Origin: Sacculina carcini
Taxonomy: Eukaryota > Arthropoda > Thecostraca > Sacculinidae
NCBI GenBank assembly: GCA_916048095.2
Contig: OU696580.1
Span: 9,212,243-9,276,242, forward strand
Reading direction: 5' to 3'
Length of the DNA stretch: 64,000 nucleotides
Numbering within the stretch: position 1 is the stretch's first letter; every line of letters begins with the position of its first letter. A program made the position numbers and the translations under genes. The notes under the pieces were generated by a model, which was given only the letters and a program-made list of their open reading frames with translations, did no database searches and was not told the DNA's origin. This document shows positions 43,201 to 55,200 of the stretch, one piece after another.

Positions 43201-46200
43201 CTAAGTGTTACCTAAGTGCGCCCTAAGTGTTACCTAAGTGTGCCCTAAGTGTTACCTAAGTGTGCCCTAAGTGTTACCTAAGTGTTACCTAAGTGTTACT
43301 TAAGTGTTACCTAAGTGTGCCCTAAGTGTTACCTAAGTGTTACCTAAGTGTGCCCTAAGTGTTACCTAAGTGTGCCCTAAGTGTTACCTAAGTGTGCCCT
43401 AAGTGTTACCTAAATGTGCCCTAAGTGTTACCTAAGTGTGCCCTAAGTGTTACCTAAGTGTTACCTAAGTGTGCCCTAACTGTTACCTAAGTGTTACCTA
43501 AGTGTGCCCTAAGTGTTACCTAAGTGTGCCCTAAGTGTTACCTAAGTGTGCCCTAAGTGTTACCTAAGTGTGCCCTAAGTGTTACCTAAGTGTTACCTAA
43601 GTGTGCCCTAAGTGTGCCCTAAGTGTTACCTAAGTGTGCCCTAAGTGTTACCTAAATGTGCCCTAAGTGTTACCTAAGTGTGCCCTAAGTGTTACCTAAG
43701 TGTTACCTAAGTGTGCCCTAACTGTTACCTAAGTGTTACCTAAGTGTGCCCTAAGTGTTACCTAAGTGTGCCCTAAGTGTTACCTAAGTGTGCCCTAAGT
43801 GTTACCTAAGTGTGCCCTAAGTGTTACCTAAGTGTGCCCTAAGTGTTACCTAAGTGTGCCCTAAGTGTTACCTAAGTGTTACCTAAGTGTGCCCTAAGTG
43901 TGCCCTAAGTGTGCCCTAAGTGTTACCTAAGTGTGCCCTAAGTGTTACCTAAGTTTGCCCTAAGTGTTACCTAAGTGTGCCCTAAGTGTTACCTAAGTGT
44001 TACCTAAGTGTTACCTAAGTGTGCCCTAAGTGTTACCTAAGTGTGTCCTAAGTGTTACCTAAGTGTTACCTAAGTGTTACCTAAGTGTGTCCTAAGTGTG
44101 CCCTAAGTGTTACCTAAGTGTTACCTAAGTGTCCCCCAAGTTTTACCTAAGTGTGTCCTAAGTGTTACCTAAGTGTTACCTAAGTGTTACCTAAGTGTGT
44201 CCTAAGTGTTACCTAAGTGTTACCTAAGTGTGCCCTAAGTGTTACCTAAGTGTGCCCTAAGTGTGCCCTAAGTGTTACCTAAGTGTGCCCTAAGTGTTAC
44301 CTAAGTGTGCCCTAAGTGTTACCTAAGTGTGCCCTAAGTGTTACCTAAGTGTGCCCTAAGTGTTACCTAAGTGTGCCCTAAGTGTTACCTAAGTGTTACC
44401 TAAGTGTGCCCTAACTGTTACCTAAGTGTTACCTAAGTGCGCCCTAAGTGTTACCTAAGTGTGCCCTAAGTGTTATCTAAGTGTGCCCTAAGTGTTACCT
44501 AAGTGTTACCTAAGTGTTACTTAAGTGTTACCTAAGTGTTACCTAAGTGTTACCTAAGTGTGCCCTAAGTGTTACCTATGTGTGCCCTACCTAAGTGTGC
44601 CCTAAGTGTTACCTAAGTGTTACCTAAGTGTGCCCTAAGTGTAACCTAAGTGTGCCCTAAGTGTTACCTAAGTGTTACCTAAGTGTTACTTAAGTGTTAC
44701 CTAAGTGTTACCTAAGTGTTACCTAAGTGTGCCCTAAGTGTTACCTATGTGTGCCCTACCTAAGTGTGCCCTAAGTGTTACCTAAGTGTGCCCTAAGTGT
44801 TACCTAAGTGTGCCCTAAGTCTTACCTAAGTGTTACCTAAGTGTGCCCTAAGTGTGCCCTAAGTGTGCCCTAAGTGTGCCCTAAGTGTTACCTAAGTGTG
44901 CCCTAAGTGTTACCTAAGTTTGCCCTAAGTGTTACCTAAGTGTGCCCTAAGTGTTACCTAAGTGTTACCTAAGTGTTACCTAAGTGTGCCCTAAGTGTTA
45001 CCTAAGTGTGTCCTAAGTGTTACCTAAGTGTTACCTAAGTGTTACCTAAGTGTGTCCTAAGTGTGCCCTAAGTGTTACCTAAGTGTTACCTAAGTGTCCC
45101 CCAAGTTTTACCTAAGTGTGTCCTAAGTGTTACCTAAGTGTTACCTAAGTGTTACCTAAGTGTGTCCTAAGTGTTACCTAAGTGTTACCTAAGTGTTACC
45201 TAAGTGTTACCTAAGTGTGTCCTAAGTGTGCCCTAAGTGTTACCTAAGTGTTACCTAAGTGTCCCCCAAGTTTTACCTAAGTGTGTCCTAAGTGTTACCT
45301 AAGTGTTACCTAAGTGTTACCTAAGTGTGTCCTAAGTGTTACCTAAGTGTTACCTAAGTGTGCCCTAAGTGTTACCTAAGTGTGCCCTAAGTGTGCCCTG
45401 AGTGTTACCTAAGTGTGCCCTAAGTTTTACCTAAGTGTGCCCTAAGTGTTACCTAAGTGTGCCCTAAGTGTTACCTAAGTGTGCCGTAAGTGTTACCTAA
45501 GTGTTACCTAAGTGTTACCTAAGTGTGCCCTAAGTGTTACCTAAGTGTGCCCTAAGTGTTACCTAAGTGTTACCTAAGTGTTACCTAAGTGTTACCTAAG
45601 TGTTACCTAAGTGTTACCTAAGTGTGCCCTAAGTGTTACCTATGTGTGCCCTACCTAAGTGTGCCCTAAGTGTTACCTAAGTGTTACCTAAGTGTGCCCT
45701 AAGTGTTACCTAAGTGTGGCCTAAGTGTTACCTAAGTGTGCCGTAAGTGTGCCCTAAGTGTTACCTAAGTGTGTCCTAAGTGTTACCTAAGTGTTACCTA
45801 AGTGTGCCCTAAGTGTTACCTAAGTGTGCCCTAAGTGTTACCTATGTGTGCCCTAAGTGTTACCTAAGTGTGCCCTAAGTGTTACCTATGTGTGCCCTAA
45901 GTGTTACCTTATTGTGCCCTAAGTGTTACCTAAGTGTTACCTAAGTGTGCCCTAAGTGTTACCTAAGTGTGCCCTAAGTGTTACCTAAGTGTTACCTAAG
46001 TGTTACCTAAGTGTGCCCTAAGTGTTACCTATGTGTGCCCTAAGTGTTACCCAAGTGTGCCCTAAGTGTTACCTAAGTGTTACCTAAGTGTGCCCTAAGT
46101 GTTACCTAAGTGTGCCCTAAGTGTTACCTAAGTGTGCCCTAAGTGTTACCTAAGTGTGCCCTAAGTGTTACCTAAGTGTTACCTAAGTGTGCCCTAAGTG

Positions 46201-49200
46201 TTACCTAAGTGTGCCCTAAGTGTTACCTAAGTGTGCCCTAAGTGTTACCTAAGTGTTACCTAAGTGTGCCCTAAGTGTTACCTAAGTGTGCCCTAAGTGT
46301 TACCTAAGTGTGCCCTAAGTGTTACCTAAGTGTGCCCTAAGTGTTACCTAAGTGTTACCTAAGTGTGCCCTAAGTGTTACCTAAGTGTGCCCTAAGTGTT
46401 ACCTAAGTGTTACCTAAGTGTGCCCTAAGTGTGCCCTAAGTGTTACCTAAGTGTGCCCTAAGTGTTACCTAAATGTGCCCTAAGTGTTACCTAAGTGTGC
46501 CCTAAGTGTTACCTAAGTGTTACCTAAGTGTGCCCTAAGTGTTACCTAAGTGTTACCTAAGTGCGCCCTAAGTGTTACCTAAGTGTGCCCTAAGTGTTAT
46601 CTAAGTGTGCCCTAAGTGTTACCTAAGTGTTACCTAAGTGTTACTTAAGTGTTACCTAAGTGTTACCTAAGTGTTACCCAAGTGTGCCCTAAGTGTTACC
46701 TATGTGTGCCCTACCTAAGTGTGCCCTAAGTGTTACCTAAGTGTTACCTAAGTGTGCCCTAAGTGTAACCTAAGTGTGCCCTAAGTGTTACCTAAGTGTT
46801 ACCTAAGTGTTACTTAAGTGTTACCTAAGTGTTACCTAAGTGTTACCTAAGTGTGCCCTAAGTGTTACCTATGTGTGCCCTACCTAAGTGTGCCCTAAGT
46901 GTTACCTAAGTGTTACCTAAGTGTGCCCTAAGTGTTACCTAAGTGTGGCCTAAGTGTTACCTAAGTGTGCCGTAAGTGTGCCCTAAGTGTTACCTAAGTG
47001 TGTCCTAAGTGTTACCTAAGTGTTACCTAAGTGTGCCCTAAGTGTTACCTAAGTGTGCCCTAAGTGTTACCTATGTGTGCCCTAAGTGTTACCTAAGTGT
47101 GCCCTAAGTGTTACCTATGTGTGCCCTAAGTGTTACCTTACTGTGCCCTAAGTGTTACCTAAGTGTTACCTAAGTGTGCCCTAAGTGTTACCTAAGTGTG
47201 CCCTAAGTGTTACCTAAGTGTTACCTAAGTGTTACCTAAGTGTGCCCTAAGTGTTACCTATGTGTGCCCTAAGTGTTACCCAAGTGTGCCCTAAGTGTTA
47301 CCTAAGTGTTACCTAAGTGTGCCCTAAGTGTTACCTAAGTGTGCCCTAAGTGTTACCTAAGTGTGCCCTAAGTGTTACCTAAGTGTGCCCTAAGTGTTAC
47401 CTAAGTGTGCCCTAAGTGTTACCTAAGTGTTACCTAAGTGTGCCCTAAGTGTTACCTAAGTGTGCCCTAAGTGTTACCTAAGTGTGCCCTAAGTGTTACC
47501 TAAGTGTTACCTAAGTGTGCCCTAAGTGTTACCTAAGTGTGCCGTAAGTGTTACCTAAGTGTGCCCTAAGTGTTACCTAAGTGTGCCCTAAGTGTTACCT
47601 AAGTGTTACCTAAGTGTGCCCTAAGTGTTACCTAAGTGTGCCCTAAGTGTTACCTAAGTGTTACCTAAGTGTGCCCTAAGTGTGCCCTAAGTGTTACCTA
47701 AGTGTGCCCTAAGTGTTACCTAAATGTGCCCTAAGTGTTACCTAAGTGTGCCCTAAGTGTTACCTAAGTGTTACCTAAGTGTGCCCTAACTGTTACCTAA
47801 GTGTTACCTAAGTGCGCCCTAAGTGTTACCTAAGTGTGCCCTAAGTGTTACCTAAGTGTGCCCTAAGTGTTACCTAAGTGTTACCTAAGTGTTACTTAAG
47901 TGTTACCTAAGTGTGCCCTAAGTGTTACCTAAGTGTTACCTAAGTGTGCCCTAAGTGTTACCTAAGTGTGCCCTAAGTGTTACCTAAGTGTGCCCTAAGT
48001 GTTACCTAAATGTGCCCTAAGTGTTACCTAAGTGTGCCCTAAGTGTTACCTAAGTGTTACCTAAGTGTGCCCTAACTGTTACCTAAGTGTTACCTAAGTG
48101 TGCCCTAAGTGTTACCTAAGTGTGCCCTAAGTGTTACCTAAGTGTGCCCTAAGTGTTACCTAAGTGTGCCCTAAGTGTTACCTAAGTGTTACCTATGTGT
48201 GCCCTAAGTGTGCCCTAAGTGTTACCTAAGTGTGCCCTAAGTGTTACCTAAATGTGCCCTAAGTGTTACCTAAGTGTGCCCTAAGTGTTACCTAAGTGTT
48301 ACCTAAGTGTGCCCTAACTGTTACCTAAGTGTTACCTAAGTGTGCCCTAAGTGTTACCTAAGTGTGCCCTAAGTGTTACCTAAGTGTGCCCTAAGTGTTA
48401 CCTAAGTGTGCCCTAAGTGTTACCTAAGTGTGCCCTAAGTGTTACCTAAGTGTGCCCTAAGTGTTACCTAAGTGTTACCTAAGTGTGCCCTAAGTGTGCC
48501 CTAAGTGTGCCCTAAGTGTTACCTAAGTGTGCCCTAAGTGTTACCTAAGTTTGCCCTAAGTGTTACCTAAGTGTGCCCTAAGTGTTACCTAAGTGTTACC
48601 TAAGTGTGCCCTAAGTGTTACCTAAGTGTGTCCTAAGTGTTACCTAAGTGTTACCTAAGTGTTACCTAAGTGTGTCCTAAGTGTGCCCTAAGTGTTACCT
48701 AAGTGTTACCTAAGTGTCCCCCAAGTTTTACCTAAGTGTGTCCTAAGTGTTACCTAAGTGTTACCTAAGTGTTACCTAAGTGTGTCCTAAGTGTTACCTA
48801 AGTGTTACCTAAGTGTGCCCTAAGTGTTACCTAAGTGTGCCCTAAGTGTGCCCTAAGTGTTACCTAAGTGTGCCCTAAGTGTTACCTAAGTGTGCCCTAA
48901 GTGTTACCTAAGTGTGCCCTAAGTGTTACCTAAGTGTGCCCTAAGTGTTACCTAAGTGTGCCCTAAGTGTTACCTAAGTGTTACCTAAGTGTTACCTAAG
49001 TGTTACCTAAGTGTTACCTAAGTGTTACCTAAGTGTGCCCTAAGTGTGCCCTAAGTGTGCCCTAAGTGTCACCTAAGTGTGCCCTAAGTGTTACCTAAGT
49101 GTGCCCTAAGTGTTACCTAAGTGTGCCCTAAGTGTTACCTAAGTGTTACCTAAGTGTTACCTAAGTGTGCCCTAAGTGTAACCTAAGTGTGCCCTAAGTG

Positions 49201-52200
49201 TTACCTAAGTGTTACCTAAGTGTTACTTAAGTGTTACCTAAGTGTTACCTAAGTGTTACCTAAGTGTGCCCTAAGTGTTACCTATGTGTGCCCTACCTAA
49301 GTGTGCCCTAAGTGTTACCTAAGTGTTACCTAAGTGTGCCCTAAGTGTTACCTAAGTGTGGCCTAAGTGTTACCTAAGTGTGCCGTAAGTGTGCCCTAAG
49401 TGTTACCTAAGTGTGCCCTAAGTGTTACCTAAGTGTTACATAAGTGTGCCCTAAGTGTTACCTAAGTGTGCCCTAAGTGTGCCCTAAGTGTTACCTAAGT
49501 GTGCCCTAAGTGTTACCTAAGTGTGGCCTAAGTGTTACCTAAGTGTGCCGTAAGTGTGCCCTAAGTGTTACCTAAGTGTGTCCTAAGTGTTACCTAAGTG
49601 TTACCTAAGTGTGCCCTAAGTGTTACCTAAGTGTGCCCTAAGTGTTACCTATGTGTGCCCTAAGTGTTACCTAAGTGTGCCCTAAGTGTTACCTATGTGT
49701 GCCCTAAGTGTTACCTTATTGTGCCCTAAGTGTTACCTAAGTGTTACCTAAGTGTGCCCTAAGTGTTACCTAAGTGTGCCCTAAGTGTAACCTAAGTGTT
49801 ACCTAAGTGTTACCTAAGTGTGCCCTAAGTGTTACCTATGTGTGCCCTAAGTGTTACCCAAGTGTGCCCTAAGTGTTACCTAAGTGTTACCTAAGTGTGC
49901 CCTAAGTGTTACCTAAGTGTGCCCTAAGTGTTACCTAAGTGTGCCCTAAGTGTTACCTAAGTGTGCCCTAAGTGTTACCTAAGTGTGCCCTAAGTCTTAC
50001 CTAAGTGTTACCTAAGTGTGCCCTAAGTGTGCCCTAAGTGTGCCCTAAGTGTTACCTAAGTGTGCCCTAAGTGTTACCTAAGTTTGCCCTAAGTGTTACC
50101 TAAGTGTGCCCTAAGTGTTACCCAAGTGTTACCTAAGTGTTACCTAAGTGTGCCCTAAGTGTTACCTAAGTGTGTCCTAAGTGTTACCTAAGTGTTACCT
50201 AAGTGTTACCTAAGTGTGTCCTAAGTGTGCCCTAAGTGTTACCTAAGTGTTACCTAAGTGTCCCCCAAGTTTTACCTAAGTGTGTCCTAAGTGTTACCTA
50301 AGTGTTACCTAAGTGTTACCTAAGTGTGTCCTAAGTGTTACCTAAGTGTTACCTAAGTGTTACCTAAGTGTTACCTAAGTGTGTCCTAAGTGTGCCCTAA
50401 GTGTTACCTAAGTGTTACCTAAGTGTCCCCCAAGTTTTACCTAAGTGTGTCCTAAGTGTTACCTAAGTGTTACCTAAGTGTTACCTAAGTGTGTCCTAAG
50501 TGTTACCTAAGTGTTACCTAAGTGTGCCCTAAGTGTTACCTAAGTGTGCCCTAAGTGTGCCCTAAGTGTTACCTAAGTGTGCCCTAAGTTTTACCTAAGT
50601 GTGCCCTAAGTGTTACCTAAGTGTGCCCTAAGTGTTACCTAAGTGTGCCCTAAGTGTTACCTAAGTGTTACCTAAGTGTTACCTAAGTGTTACCTAAGTG
50701 TTACCTAAGTGTGCCCTAAGTGTGCCCTAAGTGTGCCCTAAGTGTCACCTAAGTGTGCCCTAAGTGTTACCTAAGTGTGCCCTAAGTGTTACCTAAGTGT
50801 GCCCTAAGTGTTACCTAAGTGTTACCTAAGTGTTACCTAAGTGTGCCCTAAGTGTAACCTAAGTGTGCCCTAAGTGTTACCTAAGTGTTACCTAAGTGTT
50901 ACTTAAGTGTTACCTAAGTGTTACCTAAGTGTTACCTAAGTGTGCCCTAAGTGTTACCTATGTGTGCCCTACCTAAGTGTGCCCTAAGTGTTACCTAAGT
51001 GTTACCTAAGTGTGCCCTAAGTGTTACCTAAGTGTGGCCTAAGTGTTACCTAAGTGTGCCGTAAGTGTGCCCTAAGTGTTACCTAAGTGTGTCCTAAGTG
51101 TTACCTAAGTGTTACCTAAGTGTGCCCTAAGTGTTACCTAAGTGTGCCCTAAGTGTTACCTATGTGTGCCCTAAGTGTTACCTAAGTGTGCCCTAAGTGT
51201 TACCTATGTGTGCCCTAAGTGTTACCTTATTGTGCCCCAAGTGTTACCTAAGTGTTACCTAAGTGTGCCCTAAGTGTTACCTAAGTGTGCCCTAAGTGTA
51301 ACCTAAGTGTTACCTAAGTGTTACCTAAGTGTGCCCTAAGTGTTACCTATGTGTGCCCTAAGTGTTACCCAAGTGTGCCCTAAGTGTTACCTAAGTGTTA
51401 CCTAAGTGTGCCCTAAGTGTTACCTAAGTGTGCCCTAAGTGTTACCTAAGTGTGCCCTAAGTGTTACCTAAATGTGCCCTAAGTGTTACCTAAGTGTGCC
51501 CTAAGTGTTACCTAAGTGTTACCTAAGTGTGCCCTAACTGTTACCTAAGTGTTACCTAAGTGCGCCCTAAGTGTTACCTAAGTGTGCCCTAAGTGTTATC
51601 TAAGTGTGCCCTAAGTGTTACCTAAGTGTTACCTAAGTGTTACTTAAGTGTTACCTAAGTGTTACCTAAGTGTTACCTAAGTGTGCCCTAAGTGTTACCT
51701 ATGTGTGCCCTACCTAAGTGTGCCCTAAGTGTTACCTAAGTGTTACCTAAGTGTGCCCTAAGTGTAACCTAAGTGTGCCCTAAGTGTTACCTAAGTGTTA
51801 CCTAAGTGTTACTTAAGTGTTACCTAAGTGTTACCTAAGTGTTACCTAAGTGTGCCCTAAGTGTTACCTATGTGTGCCCTACCTAAGTGTGCCCTAAGTG
51901 TTACCTAAGTGTTACCTAAGTGTGCCCTAAGTGTTACCTAAGTGTGGCCTAAGTGTTACCTAAGTGTGCCGTAAGTGTGCCCTAAGTGTTACCTAAGTGT
52001 GTCCTAAGTGTTACCTAAGTGTTACCTAAGTGTGCCCTAAGTGTTACCTAAGTGTGCCCTAAGTGTTACCTATGTGTGCCCTAAGTGTTACCTAAGTGTG
52101 CCCTAAGTGTTACCTATGTGTGCCCTAAGTGTTACCTTACTGTGCCCTAAGTGTTACCTAAGTGTTACCTAAGTGTGCCCTAAGTGTTACCTAAGTGTGC

Positions 52201-55200
52201 CCTAAGTTAACCTAAGTGTTACCTAAGTGTTACCTAAGTGTGCCCTAAGTGTTACCTATGTGTGCCCTAAGTGTTACCCAAGTGTGCCCTAAGTGTTACC
52301 TAAGTGTTACCTAAGTGTGCCCTAAGTGTTACCTAAGTGTGCCCTAAGTGTTACCTAAGTGTGCCCTAAGTGTTACCTAAGTGTGCCCTAAGTGTTACCT
52401 AAGTGTGCCCTAAGTGTTACCTAAGTGTTACCTAAGTGTGCCCTAAGTGTTACCTAAGTGTGCCCTAAGTGTTACCTAAGTGTGCCCTAAGTGTTACCTA
52501 AGTGTTACCTAAGTGTGCCCTAAGTGTTACCTAAGTGTGCCGTAAGTGTTAACTAAGTGTGCCCTAAGTGTTACCTAAGTGTGCCCTAAGTGTTACCTAA
52601 GTGTTACCTAAGTGTGCCCTAAGTGTTACCTAAGTGTGCCCTAAGTGTTACCTAAGTGTTACCTAAGTGTGCCCTAAGTGTGCCCTAAGTGTTACCTAAG
52701 TGTGCCCTAAGTGTTACCTAAATGTGCCCTAAGTGTTACCTAAGTGTGCCCTAAGTGTTACCTAAGTGTTACCTAAGTGTGCCCTAACTGTTACCTAAGT
52801 GTTACCTAAGTGCGCCCTAAGTGTTACCTAAGTGTGCCCTAAGTGTTACCTAAGTGTGCCCTAAGTGTTACCTAAGTGTTACCTAAGTGTTACTTAAGTG
52901 TTACCTAAGTGTGCCCTAAGTGTTACCTAAGTGTTACCTAAGTGTGCCCTAAGTGTTACCTAAGTGTGCCCTAAGTGTTACCTAAGTGTGCCCTAAGTGT
53001 TACCTAAATGTGCCCTAAGTGTTACCTAAGTGTGCCCTAAGTGTTACCTAAGTGTTACCTAAGTGTGCCCTAACTGTTACCTAAGTGTTACCTAAGTGTG
53101 CCCTAAGTGTTACCTAAGTGTGCCCTAAGTGTTACCTAAGTGTGCCCTAAGTGTTACCTAAGTGTGCCCTAAGTGTTACCTAAGTGTTACCTAAGTGTGC
53201 CCTAAGTGTGCCCTAAGTGTTACCTAAGTGTGCCCTAAGTGTTACCTAAATGTGCCCTAAGTGTTACCTAAGTGTGCCCTAAGTGTTACCTAAGTGTTAC
53301 CTAAGTGTGCCCTAACTGTTACCTAAGTGTTACCTAAGTGTGCCCTAAGTGTTACCTAAGTGTGCCCTAAGTGTTACCTAAGTGTGCCCTAAGTGTTACC
53401 TAAGTGTGCCCTAAGTGTTACCTAAGTGTGCCCTAAGTGTTACCTAAGTGTGCCCTAAGTGTTACCTAAGTGTTACCTAAGTGTGCCCTAAGTGTGCCCT
53501 AAGTGTGCCCTAAGTGTTACCTAAGTGTGCCCTAAGTGTTACCTAAGTTTGCCCTAAGTGTTACCTAAGTGTGCCCTAAGTGTTACCTAAGTGTTACCTA
53601 AGTGTTACCTAAGTGTGCCCTAAGTGTTACCTAAGTGTGTCCTAAGTGTTACCTAAGTGTTACCTAAGTGTTACCTAAGTGTGTCCTAAGTGTGCCCTAA
53701 GTGTTACCTAAGTGTTACCTAAGTGTCCCCCAAGTTTTACCTAAGTGTGTCCTAAGTGTTACCTAAGTGTTACCTAAGTGTTACCTAAGTGTGTCCTAAG
53801 TGTTACCTAAGTGTTACCTAAGTGTGCCCTAAGTGTTACCTAAGTGTGCCCTAAGTGTGCCCTAAGTGTTACCTAAGTGTGCCCTAAGTGTTACCTAAGT
53901 GTGCCCTAAGTGTTACCTAAGTGTGCCCTAAGTGTTACCTAAGTGTGCCCTAAGTGTTACCTAAGTGTTACCTAAGTGTTACCTAAGTGTTACCTAAGTG
54001 TTACCTAAGTGTGCCCTAAGTGTGCCCTAAGTGTGCCCTAAGTGTCACCTAAGTGTGCCCTAAGTGTTACCTAAGTGTGCCCTAAGTGTTACCTAAGTGT
54101 GCCCTAAGTGTTACCTAAGTGTTACCTAAGTGTTACCTAAGTGTGCCCTAAGTGTAACCTAAGTGTGCCCTAAGTGTTACCTAAGTGTTACCTAAGTGTT
54201 ACTTAAGTGTTACCTAAGTGTTACCTAAGTGTTACCTAAGTGTGCCCTAAGTGTTACCTATGTGTGCCCTACCTAAGTGTGCCCTAAGTGTTACCTAAGT
54301 GTTACCTAAGTGTGCCCTAAGTGTTACCTAAGTGTGGCCTAAGTGTTACCCAAGTGTGCCGTAAGTGTGCCCTAAGTGTTACCTAAGTGTGTCCTAAGTG
54401 TTACCTAAGTGTTACATAAGTGTGCCCTAAGTGTTACCTAAGTGTGCCCTAAGTGTGCCCTAAGTGTTACCTAAGTGTGCCCTAAGTGTTACCTAAGTGT
54501 GGCCTAAGTGTTACCTAAGTGTGCCGTAAGTGTGCCCTAAGTGTTACCTAAGTGTGTCCTAAGTGTTACCTAAGTGTTACCTAAGTGTGCCCTAAGTGTT
54601 ACCTAAGTGTGCCCTAAGTGTTACCTATGTGTGCCCTAAGTGTTACCTAAGTGTGCCCTAAGTGTTACCTATGTGTGCCCTAAGTGTTACCTTATTGTGC
54701 CCTAAGTGTTACCTAAGTGTTACCTAAGTGTGCCCTAAGTGTTACCTAAGTGTGCCCTAAGTGTAACCTAAGTGTTACCTAAGTGTTACCTAAGTGTGCC
54801 CTAAGTGTTACCTATGTGTGCCCTAAGTGTTACCCAAGTGTGCCCTAAGTGTTACCTAAGTGTTACCTAAGTGTGCCCTAAGTGTTACCTAAGTGTGCCC
54901 TAAGTGTTACCTAAGTGTGCCCTAAGTGTTACCTAAGTGTGCCCTAAGTGTTACCTAAGTGTGCCCTAAGTGTTACCTAAGTGTTACCTAAGTGTGCCCT
55001 AAGTGTTACCTAAGTGTGCCCTAAGTGTTACCTAAGTGTGCCCTAAGTGTTACCTAAGTGTGCCCTAAGTGTTACCTAAGTGTGCCCTAAGTGTTACCTA
55101 AGTGTGCCCTAAGTGTTACCTAAGTGTGCCCTAAGTGTTACCTAAGTGTTACCTAAGTGTGCCCTAAGTGTTACCTAAGTGTGCCCTAAGTGTTACCTAA

